40,360 nucleotides of DNA from Acidimicrobiia bacterium (GCA_013002865.1 JABDLU010000053.1:1-40360), one strand, 5' to 3'; counted from the first letter of the stretch, positions 15,471-23,321 are shown. Translations and numbers: made by a program. The notes: generated by a model not told the origin, from the letters alone.

Positions 15471-16892
15471 TCAGTCCCGCAGGTCGGCCCATTCGGTGTG
15501 GAACGCCTCACCGCGCTCCCGGTCGACCCGCTCATAGGTGTGGGCCCCGAAGTAGTCGCGTTGGGCCTGAATCAGATTGGCGGGCAGCCGGGCGGTGCGA
15601 TACCCGTCGTAGAAGGCCAGTGCGCTGGAATAGGCGGGGACCGGTATGCCGGCCTCGACTGCCCGGACCACCGTACGCCGCCAGCCGTCCTGGGCGGCCT
15701 CGATCTCGGCGCGAAAGTAGTCGTCGGTAACGAGTGAAGCCACGTCGGGGTCCCGCCCGAAGCCGGCCTTGATGTGCTCGAGCAGCGCGGACCGGATGAT
15801 GCATCCCTCGCGCCACAGGTAGGCGATTGCCCCGTAGTCGAGATCCCAGTCGTACTCGGCGGCAGCTTCTCGCAGCAGCATGAAACCCTGTGCATAGCTG
15901 ACGATCTTGGAGGCGTACAGCGCATCGTGGATATCGGCGACGATGGCTTCCCGGTCGCCGCCGATGGTCGGGGCCGGTCCGGTGAGGACTGCCGAGGCCG
16001 CCACCCGCTGCTCCTTGAGCGCCGAAACCACCCGGGCATATACCGCTTCGGCAACCAGCGTCACCGGGACGCCCAGCGTAAGCGATGAGATGCCGGTCCA
16101 TTTGCCGGTTCCCTTCTGCCCGGCGGCGTCGAGTATCTTCTCGAGCAGCGGTTCGCCGTCCTCATCCCGGGCGGCCATGATGTCGGCCGTGATGTCGGTC
16201 AGGTAGGAATCGAGCGGCCCGTCACGCCAGCTCCGGAACGTGGCGGCCATCTCGTCGTGGGTCATGCCGAGCCCGTCGTGCATGAGGGAATAGGCCTCGG
16301 CAAGCACCTGCATGTCGCCGTACTCGATGCCGTTGTGCACCATCTTGACGTAGTGACCGGCGCCGTCCGACCCCACCCAGTCACAACACGGGGTCCCGTC
16401 GGCGACTTTCGCCGCAATCGACTGCAAGATGTCCTTGACGGCCGGCCAGGCTGCGGGTGAGCCGCCGGGCATGATGGAGGGGCCGTAGCGGGCTCCCTCC
16501 TCCCCGCCCGACACCCCGGTGCCGATGAACAGCAGGCCCTTGTCTTCCAGCTCGGCGGTGCGTCGAATGGTGTCCTCGAAGTGGGCATTGCCGCCGTCGA
16601 TGATGATGTCGCCGTCGTCGAGCAGGGGAACGAGCTGCTCGATGACCGCATCAGTGCCGCCCCCAGCCTGAACCATCAGCATGATCCGGCGCGGCGTGGC
16701 CAACCCCTCGACCAGCTCCTCGAGGGTGGCGGCGGCCGTGATCCCGGCGGCCTCGCCCTCCTCGGCCATGAAGGCGTCGGTCTTCGAGGTAGTCCGGTTG
16801 TAGACCGCGACGGTGTGCCCGTGATCGGCCATGTTGAGGGCCAGGTTGCGGCCCATGACGGCCAGCCCGATGACGGCGATGTCGGCTTTCAT
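15471..16892 (-). CDS. gnd: 6-phosphogluconate dehydrogenase, decarboxylating
   Basis: This 473-residue enzyme of the pentose phosphate pathway oxidises 6-phosphogluconate to ribulose 5-phosphate with CO2 release. Motifs: nucleotide-binding GLAVMGRNLALNMADHG (residues 9-25), IIIDGGNAHFEDT, substrate site VSGGEEGARYGPSIMPGG, catalytic KMVHNGIEYGDMQVLAEAY, and GQKGTGKWT, with the C-terminal helical domain complete. Length matches the dimeric bacterial form. ATG 16892 is chosen over longer frames by a TAGCTT -10 box 7 nt upstream and by family start MKADIAVIGL. Confidence 0.96.
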   Translation of the reverse strand: MKADIAVIGLAVMGRNLALNMADHGHTVAVYNRTTSKTDAFMAEEGEAAGITAAATLEELVEGLATPRRIMLMVQAGGGTDAVIEQLVPLLDDGDIIIDGGNAHFEDTIRRTAELEDKGLLFIGTGVSGGEEGARYGPSIMPGGSPAAWPAVKDILQSIAAKVADGTPCCDWVGSDGAGHYVKMVHNGIEYGDMQVLAEAYSLMHDGLGMTHDEMAATFRSWRDGPLDSYLTDITADIMAARDEDGEPLLEKILDAAGQKGTGKWTGISSLTLGVPVTLVAEAVYARVVSALKEQRVAASAVLTGPAPTIGGDREAIVADIHDALYASKIVSYAQGFMLLREAAAEYDWDLDYGAIAYLWREGCIIRSALLEHIKAGFGRDPDVASLVTDDYFRAEIEAAQDGWRRTVVRAVEAGIPVPAYSSALAFYDGYRTARLPANLIQAQRDYFGAHTYERVDRERGEAFHTEWADLRD

Positions 16893-16899
16893 GGGCTGG

Positions 16900-16905
16900 A
16901 AGCTA
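16900..16905 (-). promoter_or_regulatory. Leaderless-type -10 box for gnd
   Basis: TAGCTT on the minus strand ends 7 nt before ATG 16892. Confidence 0.45.
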
Positions 16906-16951
16906 GTAGACCCGCCGGGCGGGCGGTCCGGTTGAGCCTCGTACGAGCCCG

Positions 16952-16957
16952 TATGCT
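16952..16957 (+). promoter_or_regulatory. Leaderless-type -10 box for thiamine pyrophosphokinase gene
   Basis: TATGCT ends 7 nt before GTG 16965. The box contains the in-frame ATG 16953, which argues that GTG is the true start. Confidence 0.5.
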
Positions 16958-16964
16958 GGTTTTC

Positions 16965-17603
16965 GTGCACGACAAAACCGTGATCGTCTTTGCCGGTGGC
17001 GAGATGGCCCCGTTGAAGCGGCCCCTGCCTGAATTCGACCTGGTCATCGCCGCCGACTCCGGCCTCGACCATGCCACCGCCGCCGGCGTCGCGGTCGATC
17101 TGCTGGTCGGCGACCTCGATTCGGTGTCGGACGATGCTCTCACGGCGGCCCGGGAAGCCGGCGTCGGCATCGAAGAACACCCGCCGGACAAGGATGCCAC
17201 CGACCTGGAACTGGCTCTGGCCGCGGCGGTGCGCCACGGCGCCGCCCACATCGTGGTGCTGGGAGGCGGCGGCGGCCGGATCGATCATCTGCTCGCCAAC
17301 GCCATGCTGCTGGCTTCACCGGCGTGGTCGGAGATCGATGTCGAGTGGCATGTCGACTCGGCGCATATCCTGGCCATCCGCTCGGAGGCCACCCTCACCG
17401 GTCGTGCCGGGGACCTCCTCACCCTCCTGGCCATCGGAGAGCCCGCCGATGGTGTGACCACCGAGGGACTGGCCTATGAGCTGACCGACGAGGTGCTGCT
17501 GGCCAGTTCCACCCGCGGCGTGAGCAACACGTTCACCGGCACCGCGGCCCGAGTTCGCGTCAGGACCGGGATCCTGCTCGCCATCCACGTGCTGGGCGAC
17601 TAG
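16965..17603 (+). CDS. Thiamine pyrophosphokinase
   Basis: This 212-residue enzyme converts thiamine to thiamine diphosphate using ATP. Visible are AADSGLDHA (about residues 26-34), LLVGDLDSVS (about 46-55), HPPDKDATDLELAL (about 74-87, the ATP/Mg site), and GGGGGRIDHLLAN (about 101-113), followed by the C-terminal thiamine-binding domain with GVTTEGLAYELTDE and SNTFTG. I choose GTG 16965 because ATG 16953 falls inside the -10 box; the long frame from 16581 is antisense to gnd. Stop shares CTAG with the convergent YbaK gene. Confidence 0.88.
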   Translation: MHDKTVIVFAGGEMAPLKRPLPEFDLVIAADSGLDHATAAGVAVDLLVGDLDSVSDDALTAAREAGVGIEEHPPDKDATDLELALAAAVRHGAAHIVVLGGGGGRIDHLLANAMLLASPAWSEIDVEWHVDSAHILAIRSEATLTGRAGDLLTLLAIGEPADGVTTEGLAYELTDEVLLASSTRGVSNTFTGTAARVRVRTGILLAIHVLGD

Positions 17604-18085
17604 GTCGATTCCTCGAGCGCAACGTCGACGACTTGGGCAGCGGAGGCCGCCACCAGAGCCGCCAACTCGATCGGATACACCGTCGTTGGGGTCCCGGCGG
17701 CCGACCACACCTCGTCATGGCGAAACAGGGCCCGGTCAATCACCACCGGAACCGGCGCCGGATACCCGAATGCCGGCGTGCCTCCAGCCGCGTAGCCGGT
17801 GGCATGGCGGGCCTCGTCGAGGGTGGCCCGACGAGCCGATTCCGCGCCGACGACCGCAGCCAGCTTGGCGGGATCGACCCGCCGATCGCCCGACAAGATG
17901 GCAACAACCGGCTGATCGTCGGCCATGAACACGAGGGATTTGGCTATCGCCGACAGCTCACAGCCGACAGCCGCAGCGGCATCGGCCGACGTCTTGGTAC
18001 CGTCCGGGAAGTGATGGATCGCCGGGTCGAGGCCGAGCCGGGCAGCCGCTTCGAGAAATCGGACGGTGGCGTCTGGCAGCATCAT
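17600..18085 (-). CDS. YbaK/EbsC-family aminoacyl-tRNA deacylase
   Basis: This 161-residue editing domain of the YbaK type hydrolyses mischarged tRNA, classically Cys-tRNA(Pro). It has the helix-strand order TSADAAAAVGCELSAIAKSLVFMADDQPVVAILSGDRRVD, with the conserved Lys in IAKSLVF that is essential in family members, and the GYAAGGTPAFGYP loop that lines the active site. Which aminoacyl-tRNA is edited here is not clear. Start is ATG 18085 or the adjacent ATG 18082, 7 nt after a TATGAT -10 box. Stop shares CTAG with the thiamine pyrophosphokinase gene. Confidence 0.88.
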   Translation of the reverse strand: MMLPDATVRFLEAAARLGLDPAIHHFPDGTKTSADAAAAVGCELSAIAKSLVFMADDQPVVAILSGDRRVDPAKLAAVVGAESARRATLDEARHATGYAAGGTPAFGYPAPVPVVIDRALFRHDEVWSAAGTPTTVYPIELAALVAASAAQVVDVALEEST

Positions 18086-18092
18086 TGAACCG

Positions 18093-18098
18093 ATCATA
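18093..18098 (-). promoter_or_regulatory. Leaderless-type -10 box for YbaK gene
   Basis: TATGAT on the minus strand, near the consensus, ends 7 nt before ATG 18085. Confidence 0.5.
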
Positions 18099-18132
18099 TT
18101 CGCAAAGGCGCTGGGCCGGGGGCGGGCCGCAA

Positions 18133-18160
18133 TAGCATGGCACGCAATCGTTGAGGGGAG
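18133..18160 (+). promoter_or_regulatory. -10 box and ribosome binding site of lipoprotein gene
   Basis: TAGCAT (18133-18138) is followed by GAGGGGAG (18153-18160), 4 nt before GTG 18165, giving a short leader. Confidence 0.45.
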
Positions 18161-18164
18161 CCCT

Positions 18165-18542
18165 GTGAAGAAAGTTGCGCTGCTGATTGCAGCCTTTGCC
18201 CTCGTCGCCGGTGCCTGTGGTGGCAGCGACGCCGGTGGCTGTAATGCGATCATGGACGACGGCCTCGAGCTGTTCCAGGACGCCATCGACGAGCTCGACG
18301 GGCTCTCCCTCACCGATCTGAGCGACGGATCAGATCCGTTCTCCAGCCAGGATTTCGAAGACCGTTCCCGAGACCTGGAACAGCGCACCACAACGGAAGG
18401 CTGCACCAACGAGGAAATGTCAGAGCTATTCGTCGACCGCATCGGCGAGCTGGAAGCCGGCGAGAACAACCCGGCCGGTCAGTTCCTCGTCTCGATCCTC
18501 AAGCAGGCGGCCGAAGAAGGCGAATTCGACTTCACCGGCTAG
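18165..18542 (+). CDS. Small secreted lipoprotein of unknown function
   Basis: This 125-residue protein starts with KK, a hydrophobic stretch, then VAGAC with Cys18, a plausible lipobox (Ala rather than Leu at -3). The mature part is acidic (DGLELFQDAIDELDG; EEGEFDFTG) with two further Cys (in GGCNAI and EGCTNEE) that could form a disulfide. No known domain is recognised. It would be lipid-anchored outside the cytoplasmic membrane. GTG 18165 is fixed by the GAGGGGAG site. Its last 11 bases overlap the end of the convergent 5-formyl-THF cyclo-ligase gene. Confidence 0.75.
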   Translation: MKKVALLIAAFALVAGACGGSDAGGCNAIMDDGLELFQDAIDELDGLSLTDLSDGSDPFSSQDFEDRSRDLEQRTTTEGCTNEEMSELFVDRIGELEAGENNPAGQFLVSILKQAAEEGEFDFTG

Positions 18543-19095
18543 GAACCCCGGACAGGCCGAGCTCGGTGACCAGATGGGTCATCACGACGTCGTGGGGCGC
18601 CTGCGGGAGCCGATCAACGACCAGGGCGGCGGGAGCCACCCCCACCCGATAGGCGCTCGGGGCGAGCCGGCTGAGGAACTCGTCGTAGTACCCGGCGCCA
18701 TGCCCGAGGCGGCCGCCCCGCCGGTCAAACGCCAGCCCCGGCACCAGGGCGACGTCGATGCTGTCCGGTGGCACCGCAGGGGCATCTCCAACCGGCTGTC
18801 GGAAGCCAAGTCGGTGCGTCTCCAGCGGACCCTCCAACCGATGGGCCGTTAGCGGGCCTTCCTCCGGCGTCCGGGTGGTGGCCGTCCGCCCGGCGAGGTC
18901 GTCGACCAGCGCCGTGAGATCGATCTCTGTGCCCATCGGCAGATAGAGCAGCACGCATCGGGCGGCCTGCAGCTCATCCCAGTTGCGCAGGTGCCCGACG
19001 ACCAGCGGGGACAGAGCGGCCGGGTCAACCCGGCGCCACTGCTCCCGTGCCCACGCCCGCCAGTGGCGCTTGTCGGCCGATGGGCTGAGCGTCAC
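18532..19095 (-). CDS. 5-formyltetrahydrofolate cyclo-ligase
   Basis: This 187-residue enzyme converts 5-formyl-THF to 5,10-methenyl-THF with ATP, returning a storage folate to the active pool. The family C-terminal signature RRGGRLGHGAGYYDEFLSRL (ATP and folate loop) is clear, preceded by VALVPGLAFD. The N-terminal basic helix with KRHWRAWAREQWRR is usual. The GTG start at 19095 overlaps the TGA of the upstream dehydrogenase gene in GTGA, so the two are coupled although their pathways differ. Confidence 0.9.
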   Translation of the reverse strand: MTLSPSADKRHWRAWAREQWRRVDPAALSPLVVGHLRNWDELQAARCVLLYLPMGTEIDLTALVDDLAGRTATTRTPEEGPLTAHRLEGPLETHRLGFRQPVGDAPAVPPDSIDVALVPGLAFDRRGGRLGHGAGYYDEFLSRLAPSAYRVGVAPAALVVDRLPQAPHDVVMTHLVTELGLSGVPSR

Positions 19096-20006
19096 CCGTG
19101 GAACTTGGCGCCGAGCTTTTTGAACTCGTCCTGATTGGACTCGGGGACCAGGTAGCCCGCTTCTGAGCGAATCGTCTCCACCCCTGCCGCCACGTCCTCG
19201 ATGGTCAGCTCGCCGTCCTTCAACGGGTGCTTGAACAGCCCATCGGTGAGGCCGATGAAGAACCGGCTCACCGACCCACCGCCCACCGACCACACCTCGC
19301 CGGAGACCTCGCAGTCCTCCGAAGCCAGATATGCCACCGCCGGGCTGACCAGCTCGGGGCCGAACTGATCGGCCGTTATCCCGAACGCTCCGAGGAGCTC
19401 TTCGGTCATGCGGGTAACGGCAATAGGCGCGATCGCGTTGACTTTGATGTTGTACTTGGCCCCCTCCAGCTCCAGCACGTTGACGAGCCCAACGATGCCC
19501 ATCTTGGCGGCTCCATAGTTGGTCTGGCCGAAGTTGCCGATCACACCAGAAGCGGAAGAGGTCATGACGACCCGGCCGTACCCCTGCTCACGCAGATGGG
19601 GCCAGGCCGCACCGGTCACATGGAACGCGCCCCGCAGGTGGACATCGAGCACCGCGTTGACCTGGTCGGTCGTCATGTTGTGAAAGGCCTTGTCACGCAG
19701 GATGCCGGCATTGTTTATGACTACGTCGATGCGGCCGAACTCATCGAGCGCCTTCTGCACGACGGCGGCTCCCCCCTCCGGCGTTGCGACCGACGAGTAC
19801 TCGGCGACGGCGACACCGCCTTTGGCCAGGATCTCCCCGACGACGCCATCGGCCGCTTCCGAGGCCTGCCCGGTCCCGTCAACGCTTCCCCCGAGATCGT
19901 TCACCACCACGGTGGCGCCCCGCTCGGCCAGCAACAGGGCATGCTGGCGGCCGAGGCCCCCACCGGCTCCCGTGACCACCGCTACCCGATCTGTGAAATC
20001 AACCAT
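19092..20006 (-). CDS. SDR-family 3-hydroxyacyl-CoA dehydrogenase-like oxidoreductase
   Basis: This 304-residue short-chain dehydrogenase has the TGAGGGLGRQHA nucleotide loop (about residues 13-24), NNAG (about 98), and the catalytic Ser-Tyr-Lys set in VVMTSSASGVIGNFGQTNYGAAKMG. The VVNDLGGSVDGTG segment and a roughly 70-residue C-terminal extension match the dehydrogenase part of peroxisomal multifunctional enzyme type 2, so a role in oxidising 3-hydroxyacyl-CoA is likely. AAGGAG sits 6 nt before ATG 20006 and abuts ATG 20012 with no spacing, so 20006 is the start. It is divergent from the crotonase gene, 52 bp away. Confidence 0.88.
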   Translation of the reverse strand: MVDFTDRVAVVTGAGGGLGRQHALLLAERGATVVVNDLGGSVDGTGQASEAADGVVGEILAKGGVAVAEYSSVATPEGGAAVVQKALDEFGRIDVVINNAGILRDKAFHNMTTDQVNAVLDVHLRGAFHVTGAAWPHLREQGYGRVVMTSSASGVIGNFGQTNYGAAKMGIVGLVNVLELEGAKYNIKVNAIAPIAVTRMTEELLGAFGITADQFGPELVSPAVAYLASEDCEVSGEVWSVGGGSVSRFFIGLTDGLFKHPLKDGELTIEDVAAGVETIRSEAGYLVPESNQDEFKKLGAKFHG

Positions 20007-20045
20007 TCGCATCTCCTTGAGGTCTCATGGCAACTGTACCGCCCC

Positions 20046-20051
20046 TAGCCT
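20046..20051 (+). promoter_or_regulatory. Leaderless-type -10 box for crotonase gene
   Basis: TAGCCT ends 7 nt before ATG 20059 and no ribosome binding site is present. Confidence 0.5.
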
Positions 20052-20058
20052 GGGCGCC

Positions 20059-20871
20059 ATGACCGACGTTCTGACTGTCGAAATCGAGGATCACGTCGCC
20101 ACGGTGTGGCTCGACCGCCCCGATGCCCGCAACGCCATGGGGCCCGATTTGTGGCGGGACTTGCCGCTCGCGATGGGGCGCCTCGACGAAGACCCCGAGG
20201 TCCGGGTCGTAGTGGTGGCAGCCCGGGGACCGGCGTTCAGCGTCGGCATCGACCTGAAGGCCTTCGGCGGCTTCATGGCCGGGGCCGGCAGCGACGATGG
20301 CGTGGCGGGCCGGCGAGCGCTGCAAGCGCAGGTCACAGACATGCAGCGCACCATGAGCTCACTGGCGGACTGTCGAAAGCCGGTTATCGCCGCCGTGCAG
20401 GGGTACTGCCTGGGAGCCGGTGTCGACCTCATCACGGCGTGCGACATCCGGCTTGCATCCGAAGACGCCGTGTTCTCGGTACGGGAGACCCGGATGGCGA
20501 TGGTGGCCGACGTCGGCACGCTGCAACGCCTGCCCCGCATCCTCAACCCCGGCCAGGTGGCCGACCTCGTGTTCACGGGCCGGGATTTCGATGCCGCCGA
20601 AGCGCACCGGATTGGCCTCGTGAGTGCCGTATACGCCGACCAGGCCGATCTCGTAAAGGCCGCCCGGGAACTGGCCGATCAGATCGCCGCCAACTCGCCC
20701 CTGGCGGTGCAGGGCTCCAAAGCGGTGCTGGCCGCCACGGACGGGATGACGACGCAAGCAGCGCTCGACTACGCCGCCCTGTGGAGCGCAGCATTCCTCC
20801 ACTCGAATGATCTGCAGGAGGCGGTCATGGCATTTCTGGAAAAGCGCCCTCCCACGTTCGACGGCACCTGA
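20059..20871 (+). CDS. Crotonase: delta(3,5)-delta(2,4)-dienoyl-CoA isomerase-like
   Basis: This 270-residue member of the enoyl-CoA hydratase superfamily reads GAGVDLITACDIR, then VFSVRETRMAMVADVGTLQRLP. These match the eukaryotic dienoyl-CoA isomerase ECH1 rather than ordinary hydratases: Asp in GVDL, Glu in RET and Asp in VADVG correspond to the isomerase's three acidic catalytic residues. The oxyanion-hole segment FSVGIDLKAF is normal. The enzyme would shift double bases of unsaturated acyl-CoA during beta-oxidation. It is followed by an acyltransferase whose ATG overlaps its TGA by one base, so the two form an operon. Confidence 0.85.
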   Translation: MTDVLTVEIEDHVATVWLDRPDARNAMGPDLWRDLPLAMGRLDEDPEVRVVVVAARGPAFSVGIDLKAFGGFMAGAGSDDGVAGRRALQAQVTDMQRTMSSLADCRKPVIAAVQGYCLGAGVDLITACDIRLASEDAVFSVRETRMAMVADVGTLQRLPRILNPGQVADLVFTGRDFDAAEAHRIGLVSAVYADQADLVKAARELADQIAANSPLAVQGSKAVLAATDGMTTQAALDYAALWSAAFLHSNDLQEAVMAFLEKRPPTFDGT

Positions 20872-21584
20872 TGGTTCCGATGCTCCGGGCGGCGGTGGCG
20901 TACCCCACCATCGCGCTCGCCACGCTCGTTCTGGGTGGAGTTGCCGTCATCGGAAGCTGGATGCCGCTCCGCTGGCACGTATCCGACAAGGCCGCCGCAC
21001 TGTGGTGCCGGGTCCTGCTGGCAGTAGCCGGCGTCCGATTCGAGGTCGAAGGGCGACAGCATCTGCGTCCGGAGGTCCCGCAGGTGGTCGTTTCCAACCA
21101 CCTCTCCAACCTGGACCCGATGATTCACTGGCTGGCCCTCCAACCGTTGCATTACCGATTCCTCGCCAAGAAGGAGGTCTACCGGATCCCCTTCTTCGGG
21201 ACGGTCGTGAAGTCGATGCACATGGTGAAGGTGGACCGGCAGGCGGGACGGGTCGGATTCGAAGACATCAATCGGCAGGTGCGGGATGTTTTTGACCTCG
21301 GTCTGTCGCTGCTGATCTACGGGGAAGGAACCCGCTCTCGCACCCACGACGTGCGGGAGTTCAAGAAGGGGCCCTTCATCATCGCCAAGGCCCTCGGCGC
21401 CCCCATCCTGCCGGTGACCATCGTCGGCACCGAACTGGCGTGGCCACCCGGTGACTGGCGGATGTACGGCGGCCGGGCCACCGTCATCATCCACCCCATG
21501 GTCGAGCAGGAAGGCTCACTCGCCGACATGCGCGCCCGGGTCGAGTCGACCATCCGGACCACGTATGAGGAGAGGGCTGAGTAG
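20871..21584 (+). CDS. 1-acyl-glycerol-3-phosphate acyltransferase (PlsC family)
   Basis: This 237-residue enzyme has an N-terminal membrane helix (about residues 8-30) and an acyltransferase domain with NHLSNLDP (catalytic His and Asp, near residue 76), VDRQAGR, and IYGEGTRSR, where most relatives have FPEGTRS. It would acylate lysophosphatidic acid or a similar acceptor in membrane lipid synthesis. The ATG shares one base with the stop of the crotonase gene. After its stop begins a 275-bp spacer filled with repeats. Confidence 0.9.
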   Translation: MVPMLRAAVAYPTIALATLVLGGVAVIGSWMPLRWHVSDKAAALWCRVLLAVAGVRFEVEGRQHLRPEVPQVVVSNHLSNLDPMIHWLALQPLHYRFLAKKEVYRIPFFGTVVKSMHMVKVDRQAGRVGFEDINRQVRDVFDLGLSLLIYGEGTRSRTHDVREFKKGPFIIAKALGAPILPVTIVGTELAWPPGDWRMYGGRATVIIHPMVEQEGSLADMRARVESTIRTTYEERAE

Positions 21585-21590
21585 AACCCG

Positions 21591-21674
21591 ACCCCCGACC
21601 CCCGACCCCCGAATAGTCGCTTGTCGTTAGTCGTTGGTCGGTAGGCGTCGCCAGTCCCCCGTCGCCCGACCCCC
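21591..21674. repeat. Heptamer arrays (ACCCCCG and TTAGTCG types)
   Basis: ACCCCCG occurs three times in tandem (21591-21611), then four units ending in GTCG (21613-21640: ATAGTCG, CTTGTCG, TTAGTCG, TTGGTCG), then three C-rich units (21654-21674: GTCCCCC, GTCGCCC, GACCCCC). All keep a 7-bp phase. This begins 7 bp after the acyltransferase stop. Confidence 0.85.
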
Positions 21675-21695
21675 GGATAGTCGCTGGTTGTGGTT

Positions 21696-21790
21696 CCCTC
21701 CCCCGCGAGCGCAGCGAGTGGAGGAGGCAAGGAGGGGGGTGGGCAACCCTGCGGGTTGCTTGGCGCGTTCCTGTGCTCTGGATTGGAGTT
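21696..21790. repeat. Dispersed hairpin element, copy A
   Basis: A roughly 95-bp element: an inverted C-rich/G-rich pair around GCGAGCGCAGCGAG, a G-rich stretch, then the perfect 7-bp hairpin GCAACCC-TGC-GGGTTGC (21743-21759), ending in TGTGCTCTGGATTGGAGTT. It is nearly identical to copy C at 31504-31598, almost 10 kb away, with only a few substitutions. There is no ORF or transposase. The rest of the spacer (21791-21859) shows nothing I can name. Confidence 0.85.
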
Positions 21791-21859
21791 CCTACCTGGC
21801 CGGTTCCGAGTTCCGCAGAAGGCCGTCAGGCCCCACGGACGACCGCTGCAGGAATCCTC

Positions 21860-22609
21860 CTACTCGTGCGTCTCTGGCGGTTGACAGTCGACAGGTGACC
21901 GTTGACCCCCTGTCAACTCTTCGAACGAGATATCGGGCTCGAGACCAGAGTCCGCGAGCCACGCTTGGTACTCCCGGAAGGCGTCGCGGGCTTCGAAACG
22001 CCGGTTATCCGCTGAGAGGGCGCGGATGAGGAGGCGCCAGAACCGCTCGCGGTGCGGGTATTCGACCACCAGGGCACGGAGACGCGACGCGCTCTCGCCG
22101 AAACGGCCGAGGAGCAACTCGCTTTCGGTCTCGATCTCGACCGCCAGCAAGCGCAGCTCCTCGAGCCGGATCGCCTCCAGGTGGGCGAACTCTTCGTCGC
22201 CCAGTTCACCCAGGACCGGCCCCCGCCACAGGGCGATCGCCTTCCGGGACTCGTCCACTGCGCGCTCGGGCTCGGACTCGAGGTGATCGCATGCCTGGTG
22301 CACGAGCCGTTCGAACCGGCAGGCATCGATTTGCTCGCACCCCGCCACCAGCAGGTAGCAGTGGTCGACGGTGTGGATCGACTCGGCCCCGAGCGCATGG
22401 CGCAGGCGTGAGATGTAGGACTGCACCGTGGCATCGGCGCCGGGCGGCGGCGTATCGCCCCACACCACCCATACCAGCCGATCGAGGGGCACGGCGTGGT
22501 TGGCGCTGAGAACGAGCGCGGCCAGGACTGCACGCAGATGGGGGCCTCCGACATGAACGGCGGCACCAGCCCGTCGCACCTCTAGTGGCCCGAGAACCAG
22601 GATCTGCAT
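21860..22609 (-). CDS. SARP/BTAD-family transcriptional regulator
   Basis: This 249-residue regulator has an N-terminal winged-helix DNA-binding domain of the OmpR-like SARP type (about residues 1-95: MQILVLGPLEV, PHLRAVLAALVLSANHAV, WGDTPPPGADATVQSYISRLRHAL) and a bacterial transcriptional activation domain (about 98-235: DACRFERLVHQA, ALWRGPVLGEL, LLGRFGESASRLRALVVEYPHRERFWRLLIRAL). It is a short SARP with no ATPase domain. ATG 22609 has GAGGGA 7 nt upstream, preferred over ATG 22639. Codons for about residues 234-243 lie within a heptamer array (21880-21907), so the C-terminus is repeat-derived. It is divergent from the RFAG-repeat gene, a plausible target. Confidence 0.88.
   Translation of the reverse strand: MQILVLGPLEVRRAGAAVHVGGPHLRAVLAALVLSANHAVPLDRLVWVVWGDTPPPGADATVQSYISRLRHALGAESIHTVDHCYLLVAGCEQIDACRFERLVHQACDHLESEPERAVDESRKAIALWRGPVLGELGDEEFAHLEAIRLEELRLLAVEIETESELLLGRFGESASRLRALVVEYPHRERFWRLLIRALSADNRRFEARDAFREYQAWLADSGLEPDISFEELTGGQRSPVDCQPPETHE
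21880..21907. repeat. Heptamer array inside the SARP 3' coding end
   Basis: Four 7-bp units lie in tandem: GTTGACA, GTCGACA, GGTGACC, GTTGACC. They encode SARP residues about 234-243 on the minus strand. Confidence 0.75.
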
Positions 22610-22756
22610 GGCGGATCCCTCTAGCTCATCCCTATCCAACCTCGATTGCCGGACGGTGGATAGAGGCTTGTGTCAGTACCCCGCCGCCCCACTGCAATTT
22701 GGGCGCATGTGATCTGCATGGTCGTCGGCGCATAGTTGGGAGAGAAAGGAGCCGAC

Positions 22757-23260
22757 ATGACAGATCTCCTCGATCGCAGGGATCGCCGGACCAAACCCCC
22801 ACGGGACAGGGACCTCAACCCGGACCGGCCAGATCTGAAGCGCCCCCCGGCCCCGCGGATCTACCGATGGATTCAGTGGATGGCACTCCTCGCCATGGTG
22901 GCGGTCGGTGCGATCGTCGCCGCCCTCGTCATTGGTGACGGGGATGAGACCATCGCTTACGAGTCCGAGCACGGGGAGTTCACGGTTCTGGCCGTGCGGG
23001 ACCTGAGCGGAGTCGACCTCGAGGCCCGGTTCGCCGGGCTCGACCCGATCTTCGACCCCAACCCGGTCCCCGAGCATGGTGCCTTTACGCTGATGGCACC
23101 GGGCTGGAGCGTGCTCCCCGACGTCGACCGGTTCGCGGGACTCGACGCCAACCTGGACCGCGACGTCGTCCTCGGCGCCGGATATCACACCGTGATGCCT
23201 GCCACCTGGGGCGTCATCGACGTCGACCGGTTCGCGGGAACGGATGCGGGGTTGGATTGA
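22757..23260 (+). CDS. Single-pass membrane protein with three RFAG repeats, unknown
   Basis: This 167-residue protein has a charged N-terminal cytoplasmic part (residues 1-35, rich in Arg, Asp, Pro), one transmembrane helix (about 41-60), and an exported domain made of three imperfect repeats of about 35 residues: 72-106, 107-142 and 143-167 (the last cut short). Each unit holds an FT(L/V)-type strand and the motif DVDRFAGxDxxLD. I do not recognise the family. AAGGAG 6 nt before ATG 22757 fixes the start over ATG 22736. It is divergent from a SARP regulator (147-bp gap containing CCTATCCA and TGGATAG arms at about 22631 and 22660) and ends 15 bp before a strong hairpin. Confidence 0.7.
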   Translation: MTDLLDRRDRRTKPPRDRDLNPDRPDLKRPPAPRIYRWIQWMALLAMVAVGAIVAALVIGDGDETIAYESEHGEFTVLAVRDLSGVDLEARFAGLDPIFDPNPVPEHGAFTLMAPGWSVLPDVDRFAGLDANLDRDVVLGAGYHTVMPATWGVIDVDRFAGTDAGLD

Positions 23261-23275
23261 GCCATACCTTCTGTC

Positions 23276-23321
23276 ATTTCTCGGCCGCGTCTGACCACTG
23301 TGGTCACACCGGCCGAGAAAT
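23276..23321 (+). terminator. Nested hairpin after RFAG-repeat gene
   Basis: A perfect 12-bp stem, ATTTCTCGGCCG (23276-23287) with CGGCCGAGAAAT (23310-23321), encloses a second palindrome TGACCAC-T-GTGGTCA (23292-23306). It starts 15 bp after the stop codon. No T-tract follows, as is common for actinobacterial terminators, so an operator or cruciform role is also possible. Confidence 0.6.

Noticed and set aside
21585-21859. Possible insertion sequence
   Set aside because: Has repeats and hairpins but no transposase frame and no clear terminal inverted repeats with target duplication.
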